Source: Silene noctiflora
Taxonomy: Eukaryota > Streptophyta > Magnoliopsida > Caryophyllales > Caryophyllaceae
Assembly: GCA_009801015.1 (NCBI GenBank)
Contig: VHZZ01003738.1
Location: 21,579 to 85,578 of the forward strand
Direction: 5' to 3'
Length of the DNA stretch: 64,000 bases
How positions within the stretch are numbered: position 1 is the first letter of the stretch; every line of letters starts with the position of its first letter. The position numbers and the translations under genes are program-made. Below the pieces are notes generated by a model. That model made no database searches, was not told where the DNA came from, and saw only the letters and a program-made list of their open reading frames with translations. Positions 1 through 12,064 of the stretch are shown piece after piece.

Positions 1-139
1 TTTTTTTTTTTTGTTTCATATAAAAAAATAATAGAGTGAAATATTAAATGTTAATAAAGTGAAAATTTAAAAATTTTAAATAATAAACTAAAAAAAATAA
101 AAACTCTATATACCGCGTATTGCGCGGGATCTATACTAG
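1..139 (+). mobile_element. Helitron-like 3' terminus (element enters from the left edge)
   Basis: The window opens in a T-run and AT-rich DNA and reaches a GC-rich hairpin at about 112-126 (CCGCGTATTGCGCGG), followed about 10 bases on by CTAG and then T at 136-140. A short hairpin just upstream of a CTRR end, with insertion before a T, is the hallmark of a plant Helitron 3' terminus. The 5' end and any helicase gene lie outside the window, so autonomy cannot be judged. Confidence 0.5.
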
Positions 140-689
140 TTACCATTAACCCACCAAATAGTATTAGAATCTAACCAAATTTTCATCAAATGTCCATTAT
201 CATTTCATGAATCATAACTGAGGTTTTTAATAATAGTTTGTGTTTATTTAAAGTGATTTGTGATGTTTTTCACATAAGATAGTGATACAAAATTAATAAG
301 TCAAATTAAAGGTCAAAATACGGTTGTTTGATAGTGATAAAGTTAACGGAGAGTTAAAGAAGGTCATGATAGAGAAATAACTAAGAAGTTTAGGGGTACA
401 ATATAGAATATAAAAAATGTAAGGGTACAACATAGAAAACCAAAAATTTCGAAAGTATACCGTAAAATATCCCTAAATATAAATATATGATATGGACTCA
501 CAATCTTATTTTCTTTGTTAACCACAAAAGTTTATAAACATGACCGAACATTTTTAAACGGGTTTAACACTAGTTTTAGACAAACTAATACTTGGCCTTT
601 AATCTCCCCCCATAATCAACCCATATATTACAATAACCCGTATTCTAAAAATCGTACAATTGTTTTTTAGACAAACTAATACTCGGCCC

Positions 690-1701
690 TCCGTCTTCGC
701 TTCTCTCTCGTCACTGTCTCACTTCCTGCTTTTCTCAAGGTTTGTTCATCTCTCTTCCTATTTTCCTCGCGTTTTTCCGCTATTTAATTCTACTCATTCA
801 TGATTATGATCTTAGATTACGCCCATTATTTGATTTAAATTTGTTGATTTTCTTGTGTTTTGATTGCTGAGTTGATTTTTAGAGAAACAAGTTTGATTTC
901 GAGAATTAGGGTTACGATTTCTTCCGGATTGAGATTTTGATATATTATTTCGTGTTATAGTTAGGGATTTAGATTCAATAGTTTCTTGTATAATTCGTAA
1001 CAATTCTGCGAAAAACTAGTGTTTGTTCGCTGATTGTGGTGATTTTTGAGTAGTTAGGTTTAATGATTGGAATTTTGTGATTTGATGAAATTGTATGTAA
1101 TTGTATCTCGTTTTACATTAGTTGTGGATTGCGAGGAGAGAAATGGTCGGAGTTATTGATTTTCGAATTGTGTGAAAATATGAAAAGATTGGGTTATGCT
1201 GAGCTGAACTGTCATCTGGTGATACTTCGAGTGGATGAAGAAGAGTAGGGACTAGAGGAATAATTTTGTGTGCGAAAAACACATTTGAGCATGTACGTAC
1301 AACAAACTCACTTTATGATATATGTCGTACTCTATAAGTGAATTAATGACTTAGTTGTAGGCGGCTACGCGTACAACTTTTTCAGTTCACACACGAGTAA
1401 CTAATACCTTTTGAGAAGTAAATGGGAAAAATCTAAATTAGGTGAAGTTATAAAGGGTAATGTAATTCGATTATCTTTGATAAAAACTAGGTGAAGTGTG
1501 ATTCATTGTCAGTAATTATACTTGAGGCTCACCCTAGGGAATAGTTGTTAGATGCAAACCCTAATGTTCAGAGTTATTTTAGTTGTTGTTTTTGTCTTCT
1601 ATTGAAGTATTGAAACCTTTCTCGGTGTTTACCATGCAGGAAGGAGTTTTGGTTCGTGAGGGTGCCTCTGTCTGAATTTTCAGTGTTGGGCTGCTTGTGT
1701 T
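690..1701 (+). other. PTB gene 5' UTR with intron
   Basis: A pyrimidine-rich leader near 690-739 ends in CAAG|GT. The matching acceptor is the CAG at 1637-1639, giving a 5' UTR intron of about 900 bases (740-1639). The second leader part, 1640-1701, runs straight into the start codon. The transcription start was not fixed; no clear TATA box was chosen. Upstream, 140-690 shows AT-rich DNA with no gene. Confidence 0.55.
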
Positions 1702-4700
1702 ATGGCATCTGGGTCTAGTCAGCCACAATTCCGTTACACCCAACCTCCATCCAAGGTGCTTCATTTGAGGAATTTGCCATGGGAATGTACACCAGAAGAG
1801 CTGATTGAATTAGGGAAACCATTTGGTAAAGTTGTTAACACCAAGTGCAATGTTGGAGCCAATAAGAATCAAGCGTTTATTGAACTTGTAAGTGAAGATA
1901 TTGATGATCGTTTCTTCCTCAATGTCTCATTAGACATAGCACATAGCTATAGCTTTCATTGGCGCAGTCCCCTTGCCCACCCTTGATTAGAAAATAGATT
2001 AGGAGCTGAGAGAAAGCATAAAACTGAACTTTTTTTTATGAGTAATATATAACATTAATTAAAGAACACCAAGAGGGTGACAGCCATGCACAAAAGAATT
2101 GAATAGCGGCTTTTAGAAAGTTTTGTGAGGTTTGGACTTTGGACTATCTGGTATAGGCGTCACTTAATCAACTATTGCGTGTTTTCAAGGTTTGTTATCT
2201 GTCACGTGCTTGGTCTAACATGTACATTTCGTCTTACTGTTGTTGGGGTGTATTATGGTCCTTCTAACATGGAGGGTAGTTTAATCAATGCTGTTCCAAA
2301 ATCTGACTCCGCAACTGTGCAAGTGTCATATGTGATACAGTGTCGGAGTGTCAGACACAACTATTTTATGTTTCAAAATTTTTGGCCTATAATGAAGTGT
2401 CTCGCTGGACTTGCGGACACCATTGATGTGAAGTGACGAAGTAACGTAGCTTTGTGTATGAGATTCTTGCTTGATACATGTGTTATGTTAGCCGGTCATC
2501 TTTCCTACACTTTTACTTGTGACATATTTGATTTTATTAGTAGCATTTGTGTCTCATTTGACTAATTTGGATTTTAGAATTTTCCAGTACTAAGCATGCA
2601 TCTTTTGCAGGAAGAGCTTAATCAAGCCATTGCCATGGTGTCTTATTTTGCTTCAGCGTCTGAACAAGCACAGATACGAGGGAAAACTGTTTACTTACAG
2701 TATTCCAACAGGCATGAAATTGTAAATAATAAGACTACTGCCGACACCGCAGGAAATGTGTTATTGGTGACTATTGAAGGGGATGATGCGCGCCAAGTCA
2801 GCATTGATGTTATACACTTGGTAAGTATATTGCATGGCCCATGTCGGAATATGAGATACAACTGGTTGCAATGAGGATGCGTGGTTTATTTTTCTGAGTA
2901 GGCTATAGTTGACTGTGCTTAATAAGGTGTTATTTGACATGAGTGTAACTGGATCAGCAGGCCCTTGTCAAGGATATATCTTCGATGGCAGCTTACTGCA
3001 TTGGGTGAAAGAGCACGTGTGTGTTTGTCTCCTTTCTTCTTTCCCTAACACTGCCTCTTTCTTCCCTTCTCTTCTTTTTCCCCTCAAAACCTACCGTAAT
3101 TAGAGTCATGTTTGCTTTATGCTGTAGTCTCATGTTCCCGGTTGACTTTTGCTTGCCTTCTGCCAGTTCAAAGATATGCACAGTCATGTTCACTGAGTTG
3201 GAATGTGCAAGTCATGACTTGTTAACCACCAACATCAGTCTATTGTATCTGAAATGTGGCATTTATCATTTCTCCGGAATTATTTCATTGTTCTCCCTCT
3301 TCTTTCAGCATACTAACTACGCATTGGGAAAATTACACTCATTACGTCTAGTTATTATGTCGAAACTGGAAAACTATGAAAATCGGTATCGGAATATGGG
3401 TATGTGGGAGTTTTTTATTTTTCAATAGATTTTGTTTTAGGTTTTTTAATCCTCTTTTTTATTTTTTTATTTTTTATTTTTTTATTTTTTTTTGGGTGGT
3501 TACGATCTTTGATCATTGCTTGCTTGTGGCTGTGTATGAGAATTTTCTGATTAACACGGTCATAATATTAAATCCCGGATTTGAGACTTGATCTTGAAAT
3601 CAATCGCCGTAGCCTTTTTCTTAATATGAATCTTCAATCCTTTATATGTTCTACATAGAGTGTTGCTGATTCTGTGCATATGCATTATCATACGAAATAT
3701 CATACCGAATTTTATTCTGTGCTCCCATGTACCAGTTTACATTTTGCTGTACACTTGTACCTGGCAAACTTGGGAGCTTTTTTAAAAGAGACAGGTGTTT
3801 TTGTTTTTATTTCTGCCTTTTGGTGGAAATTTTCATGTTTTCCATTTTTGATTTCAAAGTTCATCCATTTAGCAACAATATATACTTCTGCAGGTATTCT
3901 CAGCATTTGGATTTGTGCATAAAATTACAACTTTTGAGAAGACAGCTGGATTTCAGGCAAATATCTGTCTTTACTTTTCATTTTTTTTGCTCCCCTTGTT
4001 GTACTATGTTATTATACCCTTTTTTTTCCCTGCTTTCTGTTGTAACTTGCAAGTGTTGTTTGCGTAGATGTTTTAGCTCATGTTTTTTTCCCCTCTTGCA
4101 GGCATTGATTCAGTTTACTGACACGGAAACTGCATCCTCTGCCAAGGACGCCCTTGATGGAAGAGGCATTCCAAGGTGAATTTGGATTTATTGTGTGGCC
4201 TTCTGGGATAGCCCACTTTTTCGGATCTTATGCTATACATCAATACATGTCAACCCTAGGTGCAATGAAACCAGTTGAAGTCTTTGTGAGATTCCTTTTC
4301 GCATTACTGTATAGATGGTTTTAACTTTCTAAGAATTTTTGTTATGTTATTTTCCTTCATTGTTCATCTTATACTTTTTTGTGAAGTGGTTTTTTCTAAT
4401 GTATCCATTTCAAAGTCTTACTGGGGGCAATTGCAACTTGGTTTGAACAGTATAGTTTGTTAGTGTTGTGGAGTCAGAGACTAGTAAGGGCTCTCATCTG
4501 ATGATTAAGAAATTGTTTTGTTACAATTTTACACGGACTGATTGGCGGGCCTTCTTTTGTTTTGCTTTACAGTTACTTGCTCCCAGATCATCTGAGTCCG
4601 TGCACTTTTAAGATAATGTATTCTGCACATACTGATCTGAGTGTTAAATTTCAGAGCCATCGGAGCAGGTAAACTGACATAATAAATCCACAAAAATATT

Positions 4701-7273
4701 GGACTGACACAATACGTTCCGTATTTGGCTGACGCGTGTTTCATTATTTTAGGGACTACACTAACCCATATCTTCCAGTCGCTCCCTCAGCTATAGATGC
4801 AATGGGCCAGGTAACGGTACATTCATTTTTTAGAATTTATATTTCTTCTCACTTTGACTGATCTCTATCTCTCTTTAGCTCATGGTAACATCTGACACTA
4901 AGAGCAGCCTATTTCTATCTTTTCCTTCCATCTTGTGCAAATAGATTTCTTTAATCACTCTTGTTCTTTGTGACCTCTAATGGAACAATGCGTGCAGATA
5001 GCTGTTGGTTTAGATGGGAAGAAATTGGAGCCTGAAAGTAATGTGCTTCTGGCATCAATTGAAAATATGCAGTATGCTATCACATTGGATGTCCTGCATA
5101 CGGTATGGACTTCCACCACTTCACCTTTTTTTGCCTTCAATGCTTGCTGCTCAAGTCTTAATTAAGAGTCTTCTTGACCTCTTGTGCAGGTTTTTTCTGC
5201 CTTCGGTTTTGTCCAGAAGATTGCCATGTTTGACAAGAATGAGGGGCTGCAAGCCTTGATTCAGTATCCTGGTCAGTGTTAATGTTTTCCTTTCCTTTTT
5301 CCATTATTGCGGGGAAGGAAGTATTTAAGAGTGTATCAATCTTTCTTTTGCAAGTGGAAATATAAGTATTTAAGACCTCTTAGTTCCCCATTCGTCAAGT
5401 AATCAAGTGTTCTAATGGAAATCTCACTTGGTTTTTGTCACATTGCTAAATACACATTAATTGTTACTCCCTTATCTCATTTTATCTCACATGGCCGAAC
5501 GCCCGAACCCCCTTAACGTCTGTTACTCTTCCTCTTCTCACTCATTACGTCAAGCTCTTTCACGGAATTTGTTTAGGTGAAGATCTCATTAGATGTAACG
5601 GATTATTTAAAAGGTAGATATTTTCTTTTTTGGTGGTTATTTAAGAAACCTGTGCTACTCTGGCTGCTGAGTGTCAGCTTGCCATTAACTGCTGTCTTAA
5701 CTATTAGTCTATTACCTAGTTATTTTCATGTGACAGGTCTTCTGTTATTTAGGCAATGGAGTTCTATCAATATTACCAACTTTTTAAGAATTCATGTAGT
5801 AGATGTTTAGGGATTTGTGGCTATTGTCAGACTCAGTCTGCGGCAGTGGCATTGGATAAGTATAATAACACTAAAGAACCTAGATCTGTAGAGCATTGAG
5901 ATTTGAGGCTATTAACAAGTATGCTTAATTATCATCTGAATTAACTGCCTAGCACACTGCCTTGTTTGAGTGGTCATTTTGCTGTCACATATCCACTTCA
6001 TTCTCCCGTGGAACTAGATCATATTAAAGTATGAAGCCGCTGACTTAGGCCTAATATACAGACCTCTTTTTGCCAACTTTATAGCACCTCCTTTCATTAC
6101 AAGGGTACTTGGTACTCCCTACTTCTATTTTTAAGTTATTTTCTGTATTACCCTGTAGCAAATTGGACAACTTATCTTTCGATGAAGATGTGTATAAACT
6201 GTTAAGGGTAGTCCACTCATTTCTTAGTAAAGAATCGTAACTTTAACTCCGTAAGCTATGAATCGTTTTTGATATAGAGGCCTAGAGGGTGTACAAAGTT
6301 TTGAGAACTCTTTATGCTTCACACCTGCAGATGTTCAGACAGCAACTGTTGCCAAGGAATCACTTGAAGGTCATTGCATTTATGATGGGGGTTTTTGCAA
6401 GCTTCACCTTTCATATTCACGCCACACTGATCTAAGCATCAAGGTAACTTATTTTCCGTCTCTCAAGTTCTGCATTGAGCGCAGGCAGTTTTTGTGCGTG
6501 TTTGCTAATCTTATTACAGGATTGTCTGAATGATGGTTTTTTTAATGTTCACTCTCTTATATGTATAGTGTTGCCTTGCTTGCAATGATTATAGATGTTA
6601 TATGTGCCTATTTTGCTAAGGGAATTATTAATTTGATATGTCAAGCATGTTCTTGAGGGTTTATGTATTTTTGATGGAGTCACTGTGGTTTATGTTCTTT
6701 TGACGCGAGGAAACCTTGCGCTGTTTGCTGTACATCAATTTTTTGATAAATATACTCCTTTTCCTTGATGGAATGATGTGATGAACTTTTCATCAACCAG
6801 CTCCTACTTGCGATATAAAAAGCGCAAACATTCTAGTGAGTTATTTCTCTTGCCTTGTGTGTTTGTTCTATTTCCTTTAATTATCTAACATCATACACAT
6901 GTTCGGAATCCCTTCACTAGCAATATTTTTCCCTTCAAAAGACAAGTCTCTTTCTATGATGTTAATTGTTACTAATTTGACGTTTAAAATCCAGGTTAAC
7001 AATGACAGAGGCAGAGACTATACCCTACCCAACCCTGCCATCCATGCAATTCCTGTACAACAGCCAGCAGTCCCATTGCCCGGCCCTCCCTATAACGGCA
7101 CTCAGTATGCGGGTCCTCCGACATCTTATGGCTGGGGACCACCACAGCAGCCTATGGGATCGCAGATGCCTATGCATCAGCATAACTATCCATACATGCA
7201 ACCAGGGTCTGTCCCTCCCGGCCCACCTGGCACATCTCCGCAGCAGCCTGGGATGCGACCGTATAGCGGATGA
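1702..7273 (+). CDS. PTB: Polypyrimidine tract-binding protein, PTB1/PTB2 type
   Basis: Nuclear and cytoplasmic RNA-binding protein that binds CU-rich RNA and controls alternative splicing. Ten coding exons join in phase: 1702-1887, 2611-2820, 3894-3956, 4102-4175, 4573-4668, 4753-4810, 4998-5102, 5190-5271, 6331-6443, 6995-7273 (421 residues). Three RRMs are visible at about residues 17-98, 110-190 and 243-325. RRM1 carries VLHLRNLPWE and NQAFIEL. RRM2 starts NVLLVT, and RRM3 starts NVLLASIEN. The last 90 residues are rich in Pro, Gln and Gly, ending near PGMRPYSG. The opening QPQFRYTQPPSKVLHLRNLP is diagnostic of the plant PTB1/2 clade and separates it from PTB3, whose length and N-terminus differ. 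The intron after residue 153 uses a GC donor (CAG|GCAAAT). Plant PTB1/2 genes are known to regulate themselves through unproductive splicing, and a candidate poison exon lies at 3309-3399. Confidence 0.95.
3309..3399 (+). other. Candidate PTB poison (cassette) exon
   Basis: In the 1,073-base intron after PTB coding exon 2, a strong acceptor (a pyrimidine run ending in TTTCAG at 3308) is followed 91 bases later by a donor-like GTATGT at 3400. Reading on from exon 2 there is no stop inside these 91 bases. Because the length is not a multiple of three, exon 3 would then be read out of frame and meet TAA ten codons on. An almost pure CU tract lies at 3023-3085 upstream, the type of sequence PTB binds. 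Existence as a spliced exon is inferred only. Confidence 0.35.
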
Positions 7274-8329
7274 CAGATGTTTCAACTCTAAAAACGACCA
7301 TGGTTTTACTGACATGGTTGGCTGTTCGAAATACATGCAAGACATCACCTGTCAAGCCAGGCCTGATTCGTCAATTTTGGTTTGAAAATGTTAACTCTAA
7401 ATACTTTGCAGATAGGTAGGGCAGCATGTAATTCTCTTTCCCTGGGTTTTTGAATTTCAGAATTAAATTTTACTTCTGGAGTGTTTTTATATCTTCTGTC
7501 CATCAAATGGCGGAGTTAATTTTTCTTCTTCAACCTTCTAGGCCATGGTCATTTAATATGGGTCGACGGTTGTGATTGGTGGTGGGTGCAATGGTGTGGG
7601 TCAGTCGAGTTGTGGTTGTGGATGTGTCAGACGAGTTGTGGCTGTGGATGTTTTTGGGCTAATTACGGCTGTCTTGGGTCGTGTGGTTTAAGTGTAGTTA
7701 CATGGTGATGTGGTTGGAGATCTCACCGTGATTCCGAGGCAGTGTTGAAGGGTTGCGCTGTGTAGTGGTTCATTGGTTGTGTGGGAGGGTTGTTTCATTG
7801 CGTTGGTGGTGAATAAGTTGGGGGAAAGGAAGAGTGTGCTAGTTTAAATAATTTGGTAAAAAGTCGGCAAATTGAATTTGAAAGGAAAAATCGTATTCAA
7901 TTATGGAAGTACTTTTGGAGGTCAAGTTTGAAGTTTGGTGTAAAGGGAGCATGACGAATTTGAGTTTAACAATAATGTCATCATGATGTTTTCCTCATCT
8001 CATGCTACATGAGACGTGGAGACGTTGAGGAAATGACTGCAAAGGTAATATTAATGGAGATTCAAAAATGCGACCTACATATTGTATATGTCCATCCAGT
8101 CCTACACATGCAAAATGGTCAAGGATATTGGTGTCTTAAAATCTCCCAGATTGCTAGCTTCACCATTTTCATGCAAAGAGCTAATTAATGTATTACTGTA
8201 ACAAGATGATCTCAGAAGAGAAATTACGAGATGTGTCGCCGCAAAAACCATAACGTAACAATAAACTTCAAATGTAAGCATAGATGTCCACAACAAGCGC
8301 ATCTTGTTACAGTAATACATGATCTCAAT
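7274..8329. other. PTB 3' UTR and G/T-rich spacer
   Basis: The PTB 3' UTR probably extends to about 7500. From about 7555 to 7860 the plus strand is strikingly rich in G and T, with repeated GTTGTGG and GTGGATG words and little A or C. The rest, to about 8330, shows no open frame I can support. Confidence 0.4.
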
Positions 8330-8865
8330 TCTTTACCAAGCTACTTTTACTTACCTTCCACTTCCAACCTACGACAATTCAACAATATTGTCTTTATTGG
8401 CGACTCCCTGATTCTTTTAATCTCAGGCGAAAAATTTAGTAACTCGCTCAGACTTGCAAACCACTCACATTTTACTAATCCACGTGTCTCAAGTTTGAGT
8501 CTTAAATTTCTAAGACGAACCAAAATTTTATCCACCTTTATGAGCATCAGACTCGTGAAAGTCTGAAACTCATATTCGAGTTAGGTCTAGGGCTTACCTC
8601 AATCGTTGAGTTGAATAGAGTGAGCAAAATTGGAAGAACCGAAGAAGTACATGAGAAATTCAACGCCATAAATTTGAAAGGGAAGAGTGTAGGGCCCATA
8701 TGAAAGGGAAACATAAATAGAATCATCCCCCAACCTCAACCTCATTTTGGAATGTGCTAGAATAGAATAGTTGCATCTAGAAACTTCCTTGCAATCGCAC
8801 ACCACACAGATATTTTCCAAAGAGATAATACCTAACTCAAAACGACGCAAACCTACTCTCACCTC
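8330..8865 (-). pseudogene. F-box/LRR (FBD-like) gene relic
   Basis: Two open stretches on the minus strand, 8862-8599 and 8547-8347, resemble parts of a plant F-box/LRR protein. The first contains ISLENICVVCDC and YTLPFQIYGVEFL, like the segment before the leucine-rich repeats. The second contains LRNLRLKLE followed by LSELLNFSPEIKRI, the usual pattern of the LRR-to-FBD segment. No F-box, no start region and no joining frame were found, so this is best read as a fragment of this very large and fast-dying plant family. Similarity is judged by eye. Confidence 0.35.
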
Positions 8866-9452
8866 ATCTTATCTTGCTATTAAACAATTTGATTTAGTTG
8901 GCTGCTAACAAAATCCGTGGTCTGGGTTCAAAACCGTTGGTAGCAGGGAGATACTTTCCGACACTGACAAAAACAGTTTTCAAAACCAATGAATGACAGT
9001 AATCACAAATGACAAAATAGTTTACTAGAAGAGAAAATAACTAATTACAAGCATCCCAGTTCCCTAATGCAAATCGTAACTACACTATCAGGACACCTCT
9101 CGAGTCTTTCAACATACCCTGTGACATTACGACAGAGATCTACAAACACTCGTTTAACGACACTTTTATATATACAACTAAGATGCATGCACAAGAACAA
9201 GAAGTTTTGAGAAAGATGGAAAAAAAAAAAAGGTATCTATTTCTTTTTACCTTCCATGAACATTTTATGGCACCCTTTTATGTGAGCTTTGTGGTTTCAC
9301 CAGTTTTAAAATGTACGAGCCTTTGCAAAACCGCAAGTAATGAAAGCAGTCGTATATAGAAGATGGAAGTACCAGCCAACGTCAAAGTCTCTCTGCAATG
9401 TGAATTATCTTTGAAGTTTCATCCACGGAGAAGAAAGCATAGTCCTGTAACT
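8866..9452. other. PYL 3' UTR and spacer
   Basis: A gene-poor spacer between the F-box relic and the PYL stop codon. The right half, from about 9180 to 9452, probably belongs to the PYL 3' UTR. A short tRNA-like word set near 8895-8940 is too brief to call as a gene or SINE. Confidence 0.35.
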
Positions 9453-12064
9453 TCAGACCTGTACTGACATCCTGTCAATTGGCTCGGTTCTGTCTTGTAC
9501 AGCCAAACGCTCTGAGACATCAGCAAGTGACTTGAGATTGCACTTGATTAGGGCTTCAACAAAGTAGCAGGTTTCGTCCTTGGTGTTGCCCTCAGGTACA
9601 TCAACTACAAAGGACTCGATCACCATTGTACCAGGCCTTCCCTCGATGATCTCTGGATGTAGAGACACAACAGAAGAGTAGTTCTGAAAGTGAAAAAGAT
9701 GTTAAATTCCTCGCGATATCTAGATGGAATCATACAAATGTTTAAAGACATATTAAATAATAGGAGAACGATCCTCCATGGCAAACCAATTATGAGAATA
9801 GCATCGAATGACGACAAAATGAAGCACAGACAATACAGGTACCAATTTTACTTTATTCCATCATAACCAAAAAACAAAGAATAGCGGATTTTTGGCTCCA
9901 CTAGAAATAAGAATTTGCGAAGAACAAAAGGTGCATATAACTAGATAAAGAATCGTCCAAAAAAGACTCTCTACGACCATATAAACCTATAAGCCTATGA
10001 CACAATGAATATGTTCAGCAGCAAGCAGAGAACTCATCATGTACAAAGAAAGCTGAGAATGCAATGGACATACCTTTAGCCTGTGATCTCCTCCAACAAT
10101 CCTGATGCTAAGAACATGTTCATTGTCATCCAGAAGCTCCAATCTCTCAGTGCTAGTAGTTGCTGGAAGTCCTGACTTAACATCGACTTCTCTAACACTT
10201 CCAATCTCAAGATTTCCCTGCACAACACATCTGCTTATAAAGGGCTTGTATTTTTGTGGCTGATCAAATCTCCTGACTAACGACCAGACCTGCACGAAGA
10301 TACTGTTTCATCAGCAAAAAACAGGAAAACTTTAGGTGCTACTTCGACAACAAATGCTGCATCTATATCATCAATTCAAGTTTCAACAACTCAATCACAC
10401 ACTCCCTTATCCGAAAGGAACAATACAACATTCTTGTTAGTCGGTCGAGCAACATCTGGAGACAACTTAATACCTAAATGCACACTTTCATCGGGAAAAG
10501 GGATAAGACTCGACTGAACTGTGAGCAAGTTCATTCAAATGACTTTTCCTACATTTGTAAATCAACATTCCACAAGATTTTCCGCAACCACAGGTGACTT
10601 ATCATCTCAATTTTCAAAGGCACCAATTTGACCATAAAAGACTATAATATCCTATAGACATTTACAAACCCTACCCTCGCTATGAACTAGTTATTCATTC
10701 AATCCTTCCTGAATCTTGCATTCTAAACGTACTAAAAAAGGCTCGGCATCAACAAACCCTACTCAAACAAGAAATCAGAGCTATCTCTTATCGTTTGTTT
10801 TACACATTAGTCTATGAGACAGATGATTCCATTAAATTCACAAGTGAAAAACATAGCCTCATTTGGCTTCTTTCTACATCTTGAATGATCAAAATTATCA
10901 CCACTTCAATTAATGCAACAAATTCAATTTGACATTTCAACTCCTAAAAATTCCTGCAATTTATAGTAAAAATCAACGACCAAACAAACTAAATACAGTC
11001 AGATATCAAGAATCCAAACTAAAATACTCCGTACAAATCAATTTGACATTAAATACATGCAATTCACATTGATGATCAACAATACGATAAAACAGAGACA
11101 ATTAAACACAAGAATCCAAACTAAATAACATAACACAACATTCCATATTATTTACGCAATCACATAAATTAACATACATAGATCAACAGTAAAAAAAATT
11201 ACATCAACAAAATCAACCGAAACAAAAAGAATTACCAAACAATATGCGACAAAATCAAATTAATGTTAAATTCCTGCAATTCACAAACTAAAAACACTAA
11301 CATCAAAATTTCAAACCTAAAAACAGAACATTCCACACTATTGACAAAATCACATAAAAACAACATACACAAACCGCAAATCAACAAGAAAAAACTACAT
11401 CAACAAAATCAACCGAAACAAAAAAGAATTTCCAAATGATAAGCGAGAAAATAAAATTAATGTTAAATTCATGCAATTCACTTTAAAAGATCACTAAATT
11501 ATCAAGAATCCAAACTTAAAAACACAACATTCCACATTATTTACACAATCACACAAAATAATCAGCAAGAACAAGATTAACCGAAACAAAAAGAAATTAC
11601 TAAATGATACGGAGTATGTAACAAAATCAATTTGACGTCAAATTCATGCAATTAACAGTAAGAATCACACAATACAGAAATCAAAAACAAAATCACATCA
11701 ACTAATTTATACCGAAGATTATCAAACAATACGCGATAATCAATCTGAGGATAAATTATTGCAATTCACAGCAAAAACCACTGATAAATCAAACAAAAAA
11801 CACTCAAAGATCAAGAATTGAAACGAAAAAACACAACATTCCACATTATTTACACAATTAACATAAACAAATCAATAATAACAAAATTACATGAACAAAA
11901 TGAAATTAATCTCAACAAAAGTAAGAAATTACCAGATGAACAGGTGCCTTAATATGCTTAATAAGAACGGAACTACATTGACTATCAACAATCTCATGCT
12001 TATGATGTCTTCTTATATACTCTTCCTCCATTACTCCGCCATATCCATCACCATTCATCGTCAT
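9453..12064 (-). CDS. PYL9: Abscisic acid receptor, PYR/PYL/RCAR family, PYL8/9 type
   Basis: START-fold receptor that binds abscisic acid and then blocks clade A PP2C phosphatases, freeing SnRK2 kinases; it acts in cytosol and nucleus. Three coding exons: 12064-11933, 10289-10074, 9683-9453 (192 residues). Visible motifs are the ligand-contacting Lys59 in QKYKPFI, the gate loop SGLPA at 83-87, and the latch HRL at 113-115 in GGDHRLKNY. The C-terminal helix has [20 protein letters not shown]. Words such as [17 protein letters not shown] and [14 protein letters not shown] place it with the monomeric PYL7-10 subfamily rather than with dimeric PYR1/PYL1-3. The two-intron layout is common in that subfamily. 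The start used is the first ATG; a second ATG two codons on is possible. No key residue is missing. It lies tail to tail with the PTB gene. Confidence 0.95.
10290..11932 (-). repeat. PYL intron 1 with degenerate tandem repeats
   Basis: This 1.64-kb intron is strongly strand-biased: the plus strand is rich in A and C, so the transcript is rich in U and G. From about 10920 to 11900 it holds roughly 190-200-base units. The marker AACATTCC recurs at 11137, 11337, 11526 and 11835, each followed by an (A/T)TTACxCAATxAC-like stretch. The words CATCAACAAAATCAACCGAA and ATGCAATTCAC also recur in the same order. Spacings of 200, 189 and 309 point to four or more decayed copies. Confidence 0.6.

Noticed and set aside
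3021-3428. 135-codon open frame in a PTB intron
   Set aside because: It runs through the CU-rich tract and has the Ser/Phe/Leu bias expected from such sequence; no family resemblance.
4450-4500. SINE head-like words in a PTB intron (AGTAAGGGCTCTCATCTG)
   Set aside because: Similar to the A-box side of the SINE at 29515-29667, but with no B box or target duplication.
8890-8950. Possible tRNA gene (TTGGCTGC..GGTTCAAAACC words)
   Set aside because: No cloverleaf could be built: acceptor and anticodon stems are absent. At most a worn SINE head.
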